From assembly GCF_000350525.1 (NCBI RefSeq), contig NZ_AOCN01000015.1:124001-188000 (forward strand): a DNA stretch of 64,000 bases. Direction: 5' to 3'. The notes under the pieces were generated by a model. The model was given only the letters and a program-made list of their open reading frames with translations, made no database searches and was not told the DNA's origin. The stretch's first letter is position 1; each line of letters opens with the position of its first letter. Shown piece by piece: positions 43,874-53,438 of the stretch. Position numbers and translations under genes: made by a program. This DNA is from Leucobacter salsicius M1-8 (GTDB taxonomy: Bacteria > Actinomycetota > Actinomycetes > Actinomycetales > Microbacteriaceae).

Positions 43874-44827
43874 ATGAGGCCACTTTCTCCCATCAACGCC
43901 CCCGGGCTCACCGCCGAAGTGGTGCGAGTGAGCGAGCTGCGAGACGCCGGGGTGAAACGCTGGCGTCGTTACTGCAGCGATCTTGACGTGCCTATGCGGG
44001 GCACACGGGCCAGCCCGAACATTGACGGCACCACGTGGAAGGCGCGCGCGGCCGGGCTGCAACTGGTGCTCACCCCGGGCCAGTTCGTGTCTCGCCGCAG
44101 CGCTGCCAAGCTTCTAGAGATCCCGATACCTTGGGCGCCGGAGGGCCCGAGTGTTCCAATTCAGTTCGAGGTCGGAGCAGTTCGGCCGCGTCGCCCACCG
44201 GATCGTCGAGGCGTCATTGCGCATCAGGTGCTCCCAGGTGTGCTGAACTCGGTGCCCGCCGCGCCCAATTGGTTGCCTGAACCCGCTGATGTATGGGCGC
44301 TCATGGGCGCGGTCGTTGGGGTCGAAGACCTCGTCATTGCGGCGGATCACCTCATCTCGCAGGTGCGAAAGAAGCAGACCCCCGGGTGCACGTTCGACCA
44401 ACTCGTAGACGCAGTCGACCGGTTCACGGGGTGTCGGGGAGTCGGCCGGTTGCGCGAGGCGCTGCCGCAAGTCAGAGGCGGTGTTGCCTCGCCGCCCGAG
44501 ACGAAGGTGAGACTGGAGGCCATTCGCGCAGGGCTCCCTGAACCGCTGACGAACTGCCCGGTACAGACGCCCGGGCGACGACTGCACGCGGATCTCGGCT
44601 ACCCGCAGTGGCGCATCGCGATCGAGTACGACGGTGCGTATCACTTTGAGAACGGTGCAGAGCAGGCCAAGTTCAACAACGAGCGCCGCGAACGCATGCG
44701 TGACGCTGGCTGGGAGGTGCTCGTATTGACCTCACACGACCTGCGAAACCTGAGGCCGTTTCTCGCCCGGCTCACACGGAAGATCAACACTGCCCGCCTG
44801 CAGCACTCGGCCGCCGGCCCACACTAG
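43874..44827 (+). CDS. DUF559-like (restriction-endonuclease-fold) protein
   Basis: The 317-residue protein ends in a DUF559/Vsr-like nuclease segment: WRIAIEYDGAYHFENGAEQA, NNERRERMRDAGWEVLVLTS, which supplies the E-x-D and basic residues of the fold. The N-terminal 200 residues (CMRPLSPINAPGLTAEVVRV, then WKARAAGLQLVLTPGQFVSR and RGVIAHQVLPGVLNSVPAAP) resemble the AbiEi-like half seen in actinobacterial proteins of this type; that match is weaker. Such proteins are common in actinobacteria, with no established role. I prefer the ATG at 43,874; an upstream start at 43,805 adds 23 residues of poor quality. Confidence 0.75.
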   Translation: MRPLSPINAPGLTAEVVRVSELRDAGVKRWRRYCSDLDVPMRGTRASPNIDGTTWKARAAGLQLVLTPGQFVSRRSAAKLLEIPIPWAPEGPSVPIQFEVGAVRPRRPPDRRGVIAHQVLPGVLNSVPAAPNWLPEPADVWALMGAVVGVEDLVIAADHLISQVRKKQTPGCTFDQLVDAVDRFTGCRGVGRLREALPQVRGGVASPPETKVRLEAIRAGLPEPLTNCPVQTPGRRLHADLGYPQWRIAIEYDGAYHFENGAEQAKFNNERRERMRDAGWEVLVLTSHDLRNLRPFLARLTRKINTARLQHSAAGPH

Positions 44828-44883
44828 CCTCGCATGCCTGCCAACCCGGGCATGCCTGCCTCGTTTCGTCTACGCTTAGAGGT

Positions 44884-45372
44884 ATGGCTGATTCTTCATT
44901 TGATGTTGTGAGCAAGGTCGACTCTATGGAGGTCGAAAACGCGGTGAACCAGGCCCGCAAGGAGGTCGAACAGCGCTACGACTTCAAGGACGTGGGCGCC
45001 GACGTGTCGCTCTCGGGCGAGACGATCATGATCAAGGCGAACACCGAGGAGCGCGCACTCGCGGTCCTCGACGTGCTGCAGTCGAAGTTCATCAAGCGCG
45101 GCATGTCGCTCAAGGTGCTCGACTCGGGGGAGCCGTACCCCAGCGGCAAGGAGACCCGCATCGAGTCGAAGCTCAAGGAGGGCATCGACCAGGCGACCGC
45201 GAAGAAGCTCAACAAGCTGATCCGCGACGAAGGCCCCAAGAGCGTCAAGAGCCAGATCCAGGGCGACGAACTTCGCGTCAGCTCGAAGAGCCGCGACGAC
45301 CTGCAGGCCACGATGGCCTTGCTCAAGGGTGCTGACGTCGACACCGCGCTGCAGTTTGTGAACTACCGCTAG
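44884..45372 (+). CDS. YajQ family nucleotide-binding protein
   Basis: This 162-residue protein is a clear YajQ family member: SFDVVSKVDSMEVENAVNQA, RYDFKDVGADVSLSGETIMI, and LLKGADVDTALQFVNYR at the C-terminus. It has two ferredoxin-like halves. Some YajQ proteins bind cyclic di-GMP or nucleic acid and affect stress or translation; the ligand here is untested. It is a stand-alone gene followed by a strong hairpin terminator. Confidence 0.95.
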   Translation: MADSSFDVVSKVDSMEVENAVNQARKEVEQRYDFKDVGADVSLSGETIMIKANTEERALAVLDVLQSKFIKRGMSLKVLDSGEPYPSGKETRIESKLKEGIDQATAKKLNKLIRDEGPKSVKSQIQGDELRVSSKSRDDLQATMALLKGADVDTALQFVNYR

Positions 45373-45404
45373 CAACCACCGCTAACAGCGGCCGTGAGAA
45401 GCGG

Positions 45405-45446
45405 CACCGGGGCTCCCAGAATCTCAAGATTCCGGGAGCCCCGGTG
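45405..45446 (+). terminator. Terminator of the yajQ gene
   Basis: CACCGGGGCTCCC (45,405-45,417) pairs with GGGAGCCCCGGTG (45,434-45,446), and inside it GAATCT pairs with AGATTC around a CA loop. TGTGTTTA follows. It lies 32 bp after the yajQ stop and just before the STAND gene. Confidence 0.85.
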
Positions 45447-45473
45447 TGTTTATGGCGCGGTAGTGTGAGCCTT

Positions 45474-48089
45474 ATGGCAGACATCTTGCTGGGCGGGCAC
45501 AGGCGCATCGTCGAGGAGTTGGCCTCGCGACTGCGCGCGCTGCAGCGCGGCGATCTTGCGGCGTCCCGCGTGGTGTTGCTGAATGCTGCCGCGGGTGAGG
45601 GCAAGACCCGGATCATTCGGGAGCTGTTCGCGCGGCTGCGGGCGCAGCACGATGAGCTACAGAACGGGGCCCCGCAGTACTGGCCCGAGCGTGCGGGCGA
45701 TGCGCGATCCGGCGCTGCAAGCCCGATCTTGGCCCGCGAGGAGATTGCGCCGCCGGGCAGGGGATTTGTGGGGCCGACCGATGCCCAGCCCGGGTTTGGG
45801 TGGTGGGCATTCGACGGCCAACGCCTCAACGCCGGCGTGGCCCACAGCCTCGCCGCCGAGGTGCGATCGCAGTGGCAGGCTCACGCGGAGGCCCTGGCGC
45901 GCGCACGGAACGAAGCGGCCGGGGGCGCAGTGCGCAACCTCCCGGGCGAGGTGCCCAGCGAGGGCATCGCGCTGGGGCGCGCCCTGCGCTCGCTCAGCCA
46001 CCCGCGCCTGCCCGGCGTGATCGTGATTGAGGACGCGCATCTCATGGGGGCGGAGCTTGCGGCGCTGGTCGAGGAGGCGAGCATGCCAGATCCGGATCGG
46101 CCGCTCCTTATCATCGGAACAGTCGAGGCCGGTGCGCCGCAGCACCCCGAGTTTGTACGGTGGATGGCGAGGTTGCGTGACCTCGTCGAGTGCATTGACG
46201 TGGTGCAGCTGCCCGCCGCAGACCTGATCTCGATGCTGCGAGAGGCCGCGCCTCGGACCGATGACGCGACGGCGATGCGAACGGTTGCGCGGCTGGGCGG
46301 CCCGCTCTCGCTCAAACTGTGGCTCACCTCGGACGCCGTGCACCGCCACATCCAGCTACACGGCGGCGCCCTGGAGCTGCGTGAGCTGAGCCTGCCCGCC
46401 GATGCCGCTCAGGTGTTGGCCGCGCAGTGGGACGGGCTGCCCGAGGTGGTGCGGGCGGTGCTCTCGTGCGCGGTGGTCGCGAATCCGCTCGCGGCCAGGT
46501 CGCACGCAGCGAGTCGGCGCTCGGCCGCGCCGGTCGCGGTCGATGGGCTCGCCGCTGACGGGCTCGTGCACGTCGTGCCTGAGGTGATGGCCGCCGCGTT
46601 TGCCGAGTTCCTGGGCGTTGCGGCAACCCCCGAGCGGCTGCAGGAGGCGTTCGCGGCGGCCGTGGAACCGGCCGGTTGGTGCCGCGAAGACGGCGGCGTA
46701 CTGTACTTTCGCGAGGGTCTCCTCGCCGATGTTGCACGCGCCGCAGTGCGAGCCCCAGAGGGGCAAACCGCACTCCGAGCGATCGTGCGGCGCCACATCG
46801 AGCGATGGATCGATGCCACCCACGACGAATACACGCTTCCGGCGACCGAGACGGCTTCCATCCTCGCGCGGTGGTATATCGCGCTGTCGAGGGCGCCCGC
46901 CCCCGTGCCCGGCCCGCACATGGCTGCGACGGCCGCGCCCCCGCCGACCGAGGCGCTCGCCGCCGCGCACTGGCGCATGGCGTGCGATGCGGCCGCTCGA
47001 AACGACTACACCGAGGCGATCTCTCACGGCAGACGAGCCCGGGCACTGCTGCGTCAGGTGTTGGGCGAAAACTACCCGGCCGAGTACCTGCGCGATCACC
47101 GCCTCCCCGGCAAAGCCGCCTCCCAACACCAGGTCGCCCCCGTAGGGGCTATGCAGCTCGTTATCGCCGAGTGGATGGGGGAGTCGGGTCGAGCCGGTGA
47201 CGCCATCGAGGAGCTGCGCACCCTGCTCGCCGATATGGAGCGACTCGCGGGCACCCACCACATCGCGACCCTTTCGGTGCGCCGCGACCTGGCCCGCCAA
47301 TTGAGTGAGGTGGGAATCGCTGAAGAGGCGATCGGCCAGTTTCAAACGGTCATTGCCGACCTCTCAGCCATGGTGGGGCCACTCTCACCAGAGACGCTGG
47401 AGGCGCGGGGCGGGCTTGCCGAGGCACTGGGCGTCTCGGGCCAATACGATCAGGCGGTCGCCGAGCTACGCGCCCTGATCCCGCTCTACCTCGAGGTGTA
47501 CGGCGAATCCCACCCGGGTACCTTTCTGGTGCGCGGCGCGCTCGCCGCATTTCTCAGCCAGAGCGGCCAACCCTTCGCCGCCGTGGAGCAGGCCCGCATG
47601 CTGCTCGAAGACCAAGACAAGGTGCTTGGTGCCGCCGACCCCCAAGTGCTCACGACCCGCAGCAACCTCGCGGTGATGCTGCTCGACAGCGGGGATCCGG
47701 ATGCAGCCGTCGAACAGTTTGCGCAGCTGGCCGCTGAGCGTGCCGAACTGCTCGGTGTGACCGATCCCGACACGCTCGACACCCGCATGAACCTGGCGCT
47801 GGCGCTACTCGAGGCGGGCAGGGCGCAGGCCGCGGTGCACGAGTTTCGTGCGGTGCTCGAGGTGATGCGCCGCACCCTGGCCGAGGACCATCCCGACCTG
47901 CTGCGGGGCCGGGGCCAACTGGCTGAGGCCCTGGGGCGGGCGGGCAATCCTCGCGCCGCCGTGTTGGAGCTGCACGCGCTCAAGCGCGACGTCGCCCGCT
48001 CGCTCGGCCCCCGGGCGGGCGAGATCGCTTCGATAGCGGCGGCCGCACGCTTTTGGGAGCGCGGCTTAGCCGAGCCGCCGCCCGCCTGA
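45474..48089 (+). CDS. STAND-type ATPase with C-terminal tetratricopeptide repeats
   Basis: This 871-residue protein has no membrane segment or signal. It has an N-terminal NTPase: RRIVEELASRLRALQ, Walker A NAAAGEGKT (residues 37-45), and Walker B PGVIVIEDAHL near residue 180. It continues with a winged-helix-like region, and from about residue 510 with at least six TPR units of about 42 residues, for example GDAIEELRTLLADMERLAGT, EEAIGQFQTVIADLSAMVGP and DAAVEQFAQLAAERAELLGV. The order NTPase-TPR is that of STAND signal proteins. No catalytic effector or DNA-binding domain is seen at either end, so its output is unknown. The gene begins right after the yajQ terminator. Confidence 0.82.
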   Translation: MADILLGGHRRIVEELASRLRALQRGDLAASRVVLLNAAAGEGKTRIIRELFARLRAQHDELQNGAPQYWPERAGDARSGAASPILAREEIAPPGRGFVGPTDAQPGFGWWAFDGQRLNAGVAHSLAAEVRSQWQAHAEALARARNEAAGGAVRNLPGEVPSEGIALGRALRSLSHPRLPGVIVIEDAHLMGAELAALVEEASMPDPDRPLLIIGTVEAGAPQHPEFVRWMARLRDLVECIDVVQLPAADLISMLREAAPRTDDATAMRTVARLGGPLSLKLWLTSDAVHRHIQLHGGALELRELSLPADAAQVLAAQWDGLPEVVRAVLSCAVVANPLAARSHAASRRSAAPVAVDGLAADGLVHVVPEVMAAAFAEFLGVAATPERLQEAFAAAVEPAGWCREDGGVLYFREGLLADVARAAVRAPEGQTALRAIVRRHIERWIDATHDEYTLPATETASILARWYIALSRAPAPVPGPHMAATAAPPPTEALAAAHWRMACDAAARNDYTEAISHGRRARALLRQVLGENYPAEYLRDHRLPGKAASQHQVAPVGAMQLVIAEWMGESGRAGDAIEELRTLLADMERLAGTHHIATLSVRRDLARQLSEVGIAEEAIGQFQTVIADLSAMVGPLSPETLEARGGLAEALGVSGQYDQAVAELRALIPLYLEVYGESHPGTFLVRGALAAFLSQSGQPFAAVEQARMLLEDQDKVLGAADPQVLTTRSNLAVMLLDSGDPDAAVEQFAQLAAERAELLGVTDPDTLDTRMNLALALLEAGRAQAAVHEFRAVLEVMRRTLAEDHPDLLRGRGQLAEALGRAGNPRAAVLELHALKRDVARSLGPRAGEIASIAAAARFWERGLAEPPPA

Positions 48090-48160
48090 TCAATGGCCGG
48101 ATCAGGGCGCTACCGGGCCCGCAGCTCCCCTTCGCGGTGCTGGCCTCGTAGACTGGCCGC

Positions 48161-48598
48161 ATGATCGGCAAAAATCTTTTGGCCCCTGAGCCCACCCTGC
48201 TCGGCATCGACCCCGCTGCGGCAGAGCTCGCAGCGGGAGCAGACCCCGAGACCGTGGTGCGCGAGTTCCCCGAGTCTCCAATCGCGTGGGCGATGCTTGC
48301 CGACGCGGCTCACGCTGAGGGCCGCGAGCTCGAGGCGTATGCGTTTGCGCGCGTGGGGTACCACCGGGGCCTCGACGCGCTGCGGCGGGCTGGCTGGCGC
48401 GGCGCGGGCCCGGTTCCCTGGTCGCACGAGCCCAACCGTGGAGTGCTGCGTGCCCTGTATGCGCTGCGCCGCGGCGCCATGGCGATTGGCGAGAGCGGTG
48501 AGATCGAACGACTCACCGAGTTTCTTGATGGCGCAGACCCACAAGCGATTGCGACGATCGCCGCCATCGAGGCCACTGAAACTACCGAGTCACAGTAG
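48161..48598 (+). CDS. DUF3151 family protein
   Basis: The 145-residue soluble helical protein matches the actinobacterial DUF3151 type: LLAPEPTLLGIDPAAAELAA, FPESPIAWAMLADAAHAEGR, EAYAFARVGYHRGLDALRRA, and RGVLRALYALRRGAMAIGES. Function is unknown. The alternating helices in the middle resemble a TPR-like helical hairpin. It is convergent with selB, whose stop codon lies 24 bp away. Confidence 0.88.
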   Translation: MIGKNLLAPEPTLLGIDPAAAELAAGADPETVVREFPESPIAWAMLADAAHAEGRELEAYAFARVGYHRGLDALRRAGWRGAGPVPWSHEPNRGVLRALYALRRGAMAIGESGEIERLTEFLDGADPQAIATIAAIEATETTESQ

Positions 48599-48621
48599 CC
48601 GGCGGCTGCTCCCGCGCGAGC

Positions 48622-50517
48622 TCAGCGCGCAATCTCTCGGCGGGTGCCGTCGAGGCGGCGAGTCCAGCCTTTCGCATCGAGGTGCTCGAGCAGCGGGATC
48701 GCCACGCGTCTCGTCGTATCGAGCGCCTGCCGTGCCTCACTCGTTGTGAACGGTTGCGCGAGCGCCGAGAGGCGGCGCATCGCGAGCGCGGGCGCCTGCG
48801 GCAGCAGCACCACCCCGTCGCGAAGCCGGATCAGGCGGCCCGCCCGCTCGGCCGTAGCGATCTCCTTTGTTCCGAGGTGGAGTGCCACGAGGTCGTCGGC
48901 TTCGGGAGCCGCAAATGGACGGTCGCGCAGACGGCGCTCGAGGGCGGCCACTCCGACCTCGGCAGCCCCCAACTCGACCCGCGCGTTGGGCTCCCGCAAC
49001 ACGCCCTGTGCTGACTCGAGACCGGCCCGGTGCACCACGAGTGGGAGGAGCGCCGGGTCGGGCATGGCCGCGTCGGGCATGGCCGGGTCGGGCAGCGCCG
49101 GGCTCCGCCGCTTCAGCGCATCGATGGCGGCTCCGTGCGCGAGTCCCGCTGCAAGCGGGTCGGCCCGCCGCTTCGCGCTGAGTGCTGAACGTAGGGCCTT
49201 CGCCCAGCGGTCGATAGCCGAAGGCAACACCCACCAGACTTCGCTGGCAACTCCGCCGCCAGAGCCGCCGCCACCAGCAGCGCCGCCCCTGAGTCGCACC
49301 TCGACGAGCCCGTCGGGCACCTGCTCGAGCCCGCCGACGCCCAACGTGCGCAGCTGGCTGGGCCTCATCGCGCCCCGCCTGGCCACCTCAACGAACGCGT
49401 CTCCCGTCTCTGGGAGCAGCGCCAGTGCCGCGCCGCGCCTGCGCCCGTCCCCGCGGCGAGTGAGCGCTGGCACGTCGACGTCGAGCACGGTCACGCCCGC
49501 GAACACCTCATGACTGCCCGAGGCGCGCAGCACGATCCGGTCACCCACCTGGAGCGGGAGCGACCGGGCGAAGCTGAGCCGACCGTGATCATCGTCGAAG
49601 GGACGCAGCCGCACGGTCACCGCGGCCGTGCCGATGTGGGCCGTAAACTCCTGTGGAGCATCGCGAAGCCCGCGGCCGGTGGTGCGCCGCACATCAACCT
49701 GCGACACGATGCACCACGCTTCGGGGGTCACGAGCGCGTCGCCGCGCCCGATCGCATCGGCGTGCACGTCTCGCAGGTTCACGGCGACCCGCGAAGTGGG
49801 GGTCACCGCTTCGGTCGCAGAATTCTGACTGTGGATCTCGCGCACGGCGGTGGGCGTTGATCCGGATCCCCCCAGCGCGACGAGCGCGTCACCGTGCCGC
49901 AGTGTTCCCGCAGTGAGCGTCCCCGTCACGACCGTGCCTGATCCCTTGATCGTGAATGAACGATCCACCCAGAGCCGCACGCGCGCGGCGGCGTCGGGGG
50001 CGGGCGCCTCGGCCAGCACGCGGTCGAGCTGCGCCACGAGCTCGGCGAGCCCTGTGGTCTCGCCGCCGCTGGGAATGGCGACCGGGATGATCGGCGCCTC
50101 GGCGAGCGCAGTGCCCGCGAACTCGCTCCGGATCGCGGCCGTAATCTCTGAAATGTTGTCGGGTGCCCGGTCTGCACGCGTGATCGCGATGACCGCACGA
50201 GAGATACCCAGCGCCGCGATCGCGTCGCGATGGTCGGTGGATTGCGCCTGCCACCCCTTGTCGGCGGCGACGACGAACAGCACCACAGGAGCCGGGCCGA
50301 CCCCGGCCAGCATATTGCTGAGAAACCGCTCGTGACCGGGAACATCGACGAAGGCGACGCCGCGGCCCGACGGCAGTCCGGTCCATGCGAATCCGAGGTC
50401 AATCGTGAGCCCGCGGCGCTGCTCTTCGGCAAGCCGGTCGGGCTCCATGCCGGTGAGGGCGCGCACGAGCGTCGACTTGCCGTGGTCGACGTGGCCCGCG
50501 GTGGCGACGACGTACAC
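48622..50517 (-). CDS. selB: Selenocysteine-specific elongation factor SelB
   Basis: SelB is the GTPase that carries Sec-tRNA to a UGA codon marked by a SECIS hairpin. The 631-residue protein has the G domain at its start: [12 protein letters not shown] (P-loop), [25 protein letters not shown], and the G4-like TRAD. It then has two beta-barrel domains and a C-terminal set of winged helices that bind the SECIS. I chose GTG 50,515-50,517 because E. coli-type SelB proteins begin directly before this P-loop; it is 2 bases after the selA stop, so the genes are coupled. The C-terminal end ([20 protein letters not shown]) is typical of the last winged helix. Confidence 0.96.
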   Translation of the reverse strand: MYVVATAGHVDHGKSTLVRALTGMEPDRLAEEQRRGLTIDLGFAWTGLPSGRGVAFVDVPGHERFLSNMLAGVGPAPVVLFVVAADKGWQAQSTDHRDAIAALGISRAVIAITRADRAPDNISEITAAIRSEFAGTALAEAPIIPVAIPSGGETTGLAELVAQLDRVLAEAPAPDAAARVRLWVDRSFTIKGSGTVVTGTLTAGTLRHGDALVALGGSGSTPTAVREIHSQNSATEAVTPTSRVAVNLRDVHADAIGRGDALVTPEAWCIVSQVDVRRTTGRGLRDAPQEFTAHIGTAAVTVRLRPFDDDHGRLSFARSLPLQVGDRIVLRASGSHEVFAGVTVLDVDVPALTRRGDGRRRGAALALLPETGDAFVEVARRGAMRPSQLRTLGVGGLEQVPDGLVEVRLRGGAAGGGGSGGGVASEVWWVLPSAIDRWAKALRSALSAKRRADPLAAGLAHGAAIDALKRRSPALPDPAMPDAAMPDPALLPLVVHRAGLESAQGVLREPNARVELGAAEVGVAALERRLRDRPFAAPEADDLVALHLGTKEIATAERAGRLIRLRDGVVLLPQAPALAMRRLSALAQPFTTSEARQALDTTRRVAIPLLEHLDAKGWTRRLDGTRREIAR

Positions 50518-50519
50518 GG

Positions 50520-51944
50520 TTAGGCGAACCCGTCTTTGGTGGTCGAGTCGACTGTGGTGACTGTGCTGAGGGCCGTGGCGACGGCGGCGATGGCTTCGGC
50601 CAACGCCTGCTCGTGTTCGGGAGCCACGCAGCGCAAATCGACCAAGCATTGACTCTGGCTGACGCGGGGTACCACGGGGGTACTGCCGGTGCGCAGCAGC
50701 GGCGCATATTCCTCGGGGAGCGCGAGCGCCCACCCGGGCAGCGGCACCCCGGGTGCCCCGCCACCGCCCACGCGGCCGTCGTGCGGCACCACTTCAAACG
50801 CGGAAGTGTGGGCCGCCGCAGAGACATGCTCGGCCAGCCGATCGGTGCGGGCCCTGAGCTCCTCGGACGTGGCGTGCAGCGCGGCGCCGACGGGGGTTTG
50901 GCCTCCGCGCAGCGTGGCCTCGAGCGCGGCGAGCGCGAGCTTGTCGGCGCGCACGGCCCGCGCGAGCGGATGCTTCGCAATCACGCCCACGGCCGCGCGG
51001 GTGCCGAGCAGGATGCCGGCTTGCGGCCCGCCTAACAGCTTGTCGCCGCTCGCGATGACCACGTCGGCTCCCGCCCGTAACGCACCGGTCAGGTCGGGTT
51101 CGTCGGGGATCGTGGGATCCGGATCAATGAGCCCGCTGCCCAGGTCGACAATGAGCGGAATGCGCCGCCCGCCCGCCGCCTCGTGCGCGTCAATGAGCGC
51201 CCGAAGGGCCGCGACCTCGACGCCCGAGGTGAAGCCCTCGACGCGAAAGTTGCTGGGGTGTACCTTCAGCACGCAGCCCACGGTGGCGCCCAACACCCGC
51301 TCGTAATCGGCGGCGTGGGTGCGGTTCGTTGTGCCCACTTCGCGCAGCCGAGCGCCCGTCGTTTCCATGAGGTCGGTGAGCCGAAACCCTGCGCCAATCT
51401 CGACGAGCTCGCCGCGGCTCACGACGATGTCGCCGGGTGCGCGGTCGTTCGCGGCGGTGCCCCAGGTGCTCGTTGCGCCGAGCGCCGTGACCGCGAGCAG
51501 CAGAGCCGCGGCTCCGTTGTTCACGACGAGCGCGTCCTCGGCGGCCGGGCACGCCGCGAGCAGTGCGGCCTTCGTGCCCGCGCCGCGCGTGCTGCGGACC
51601 CCGGTGGCGAGGTCCATTTCGACGTCGGCGTAGCCCGCCGCCCGCTCGACCGCGCGCCGTGCGCCGGCCGATAGCGGTGCCCGGCCGAGGTTCGTGTGAA
51701 TTACGACGCCGGTCGCGTTGATGACGGGGGTGAGCGACGCACTCTCGCGTCGCGCCAGGCGCTCGAGAATCGTGCGCCCAACGTCTTGGGGGAGGCCCTC
51801 GCCGTCTCGCACCTGCTGCTGTGCCTCGGTAATGACGCGCCGGATCTCGGTCTCGCTGAGCCATTCGCGGGCCGCAGCCACGCCGGGCATCGCGAGCAGA
51901 TCGTCGGTGCGTGGAATCAAGCGGCGGTAGTCTGTCGTGCTCAT
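50520..51944 (-). CDS. selA: L-seryl-tRNA(Sec) selenium transferase SelA
   Basis: SelA converts Ser-tRNA(Sec) to Sec-tRNA(Sec) with selenophosphate. The 474-residue PLP enzyme has the family landmarks [20 protein letters not shown] near residue 75, [13 protein letters not shown] near 140, [18 protein letters not shown] near 230, [11 protein letters not shown] near 268, and [20 protein letters not shown] with the Schiff-base Lys302. I chose ATG 51,942-51,944, which starts [20 protein letters not shown]. It lies 61 bases downstream of tRNA-Sec on the same strand and 2 bases before selB, so the three probably form one transcript. Confidence 0.97.
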   Translation of the reverse strand: MSTTDYRRLIPRTDDLLAMPGVAAAREWLSETEIRRVITEAQQQVRDGEGLPQDVGRTILERLARRESASLTPVINATGVVIHTNLGRAPLSAGARRAVERAAGYADVEMDLATGVRSTRGAGTKAALLAACPAAEDALVVNNGAAALLLAVTALGATSTWGTAANDRAPGDIVVSRGELVEIGAGFRLTDLMETTGARLREVGTTNRTHAADYERVLGATVGCVLKVHPSNFRVEGFTSGVEVAALRALIDAHEAAGGRRIPLIVDLGSGLIDPDPTIPDEPDLTGALRAGADVVIASGDKLLGGPQAGILLGTRAAVGVIAKHPLARAVRADKLALAALEATLRGGQTPVGAALHATSEELRARTDRLAEHVSAAAHTSAFEVVPHDGRVGGGGAPGVPLPGWALALPEEYAPLLRTGSTPVVPRVSQSQCLVDLRCVAPEHEQALAEAIAAVATALSTVTTVDSTTKDGFA

Positions 51945-52005
51945 GGGCGCCACCTTGCGTGCGGGGTACGTGTGCGCGGCTGGGCCGCACAAACCGAAGG
52001 AAAAC

Positions 52006-52100
52006 TGGCGGAGGCGGACGGGAATCGAACCCGCCAGACCGAGATGCTCGGTCTCACCGGTTTTGAAGACCGGGGGCACCACCAGGGACCAGACGCCTCC
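52006..52100 (-). tRNA. selC: tRNA-Sec (anticodon TCA)
   Basis: Read on the minus strand, the 95-base gene begins GGAGGCGT and ends with discriminator G and an encoded CCA. The anticodon stem CCGGT/ACCGG holds the loop CTTCAAA with anticodon TCA (52,064-52,066). The variable arm is the long perfect stem AGACCGAG/CTCGGTCT with loop CAT. The T-arm has GCGGG-TTCGATT-CCCGT. The acceptor pairs over seven bases, with a mismatch at the eighth. Long acceptor and variable arms plus a UCA anticodon identify tRNA-Sec without doubt. It decodes the internal TGA of the formate dehydrogenase gene. Confidence 0.97.
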
Positions 52101-52155
52101 ACAGAGGATCCTACACAAGCTGGCAGACATGTTCGCGCGGGGTAGTCTCGGAAGC

Positions 52156-53148
52156 ATGACTGTTGACGTGGACAAGATACGACTGACCGGTTTCGCACAC
52201 GGCGGCGGCTGCGCATGCAAGATTCCCGCGGGCGAGCTCGAGGCTGCGGTGCAGGGGCTCGTCGGCCAGGTCGCACCGAATGTGCTCGTGGGCCTCGACG
52301 ACGGCGACGACGCCGCCGCGGTGCTCGTGCGCGACGATCTCGCGGTGCTTTCGACCGCCGACTTCTTCACCCCCGTGGTCGATGACGCCTATGACTGGGG
52401 CCGGATCGCGGCCGCCAACGCGCTGTCTGACATCTACGCGATGGGCGGCACCCCCATCACCGCGATCAACCTTGTCGGCTGGCCGCGCGAGAAGCTGCCC
52501 ATGGAGCTGCTCACTGAAGTGCTGCGCGGTGGCCTCGACGTCGCGGCAGAGGCGAATTGCCCCGTCACGGGCGGACACTCGGTTGACGACCCCGAGCCCA
52601 AGTACGGCATGGCGGTGACGGGCATCGCCGACCCGCAAAAGCTCATGGGCAACGATGCCGCCGTCGCCGGCCTGCCCCTCACCCTGACCAAGCCGATCGG
52701 CGTCGGCGTTATGAACAACCGCCACAAGCAGACCGGCGAGCGATTCGAGCACGCCATTACACAGATGGCCGAGTTGAACCGTGACGCCGCCCAGGCCGCG
52801 GTCGCTGCCGGGGTGCGTGCCGCGACCGATGTCACGGGGTTCGGGTTGCTGGGGCACCTGTTCAAGATGTGCCGGGCCTCGGGCGTCGCAGCGACGCTCG
52901 ACATGAGCGCGGTGCCGCTTGTGGAGGGTGCTCGCTCGTCACTCGAGGAGGGCTTCGTGCCGGGAGGATCTCGCCGCAACCTTGATTGGGTGCGGCCTCA
53001 CCTCACTGCCGACAACTCGATCACCGAGGATGACTTGATTCTGCTGGCCGACGCGCAAACCTCGGGCGGCTTGCTCATCGTCGGCGAAATCCCCGGCCAC
53101 CCGGTGATCGGTGAAATCACCGTGGGGGCCGGCGTGCACGTGCGCTAG
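52156..53148 (+). CDS. selD: Selenide, water dikinase SelD (selenophosphate synthetase)
   Basis: SelD makes selenophosphate from selenide and ATP, the selenium donor for SelA. The 330-residue protein carries the active-site region HGGGCACKIPAGELEAA, with Cys19 and Lys22 in place of the catalytic Cys/Lys of E. coli (Cys17, Lys20). This SelD is the cysteine form, not itself a selenoprotein. ADFFTPVVDDAYDWGRIAAA, NALSDIYAMGGTPITAINLV and GGHSVDDPEPKYGMAVTGIA follow. I chose ATG 52,156; upstream sequence is the tRNA gene on the other strand. The gene is divergent from tRNA-Sec/selA/selB. Confidence 0.96.
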   Translation: MTVDVDKIRLTGFAHGGGCACKIPAGELEAAVQGLVGQVAPNVLVGLDDGDDAAAVLVRDDLAVLSTADFFTPVVDDAYDWGRIAAANALSDIYAMGGTPITAINLVGWPREKLPMELLTEVLRGGLDVAAEANCPVTGGHSVDDPEPKYGMAVTGIADPQKLMGNDAAVAGLPLTLTKPIGVGVMNNRHKQTGERFEHAITQMAELNRDAAQAAVAAGVRAATDVTGFGLLGHLFKMCRASGVAATLDMSAVPLVEGARSSLEEGFVPGGSRRNLDWVRPHLTADNSITEDDLILLADAQTSGGLLIVGEIPGHPVIGEITVGAGVHVR

Positions 53149-53241
53149 GGGGTCATCGCTGGCATCCGGCACCCTGCCTGCCCCTGCCTGCCTCTGTCGG
53201 GCCTTCGTCGGGCCTCCGTCGCCCTCTGCCGGGCTGCTCCG

Positions 53242-53309
53242 AGAAAATAAGCGGGGGTTGTTCCGTTTAAGGACCGCTGTAAAGCGGAAATACTCCCGCC
53301 CATTTTTCG
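53242..53309. repeat. Imperfect palindrome of the GCGGGGG family
   Basis: The left arm (GAAAAT, then GCGGGGG and TTCCG with TTTA, 53,243-53,269) pairs imperfectly with the right arm (TAAAGCGGAA, ACTCCCGC, ATTTTTC, about 53,280-53,308). It shares GCGGGGG-nnn-TTCCG-T-TA with the element at 43,670. It lies between the convergent selD and NrfD-type genes, so it may also terminate transcripts. The rest of 53,149-53,438 shows no gene. Confidence 0.55.
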
Positions 53310-53438
53310 ATTTGCGGGCAAAGCCAATGACCTATCGGTGCACCGACGAGGCGACAGCGCTCCCCAACCGGTCATGCTGCGGGAGCTTGCGACTCGCAGT
53401 ATCCATGGCGGGTGGATTCTGCGACCCCGCCGTCGCGG

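Noticed and set aside
51945-52370. Extension of selA upstream through tRNA-Sec
   Set aside because: The frame is open by chance; SelA homology begins at 51,944 and tRNA-Sec lies in between.
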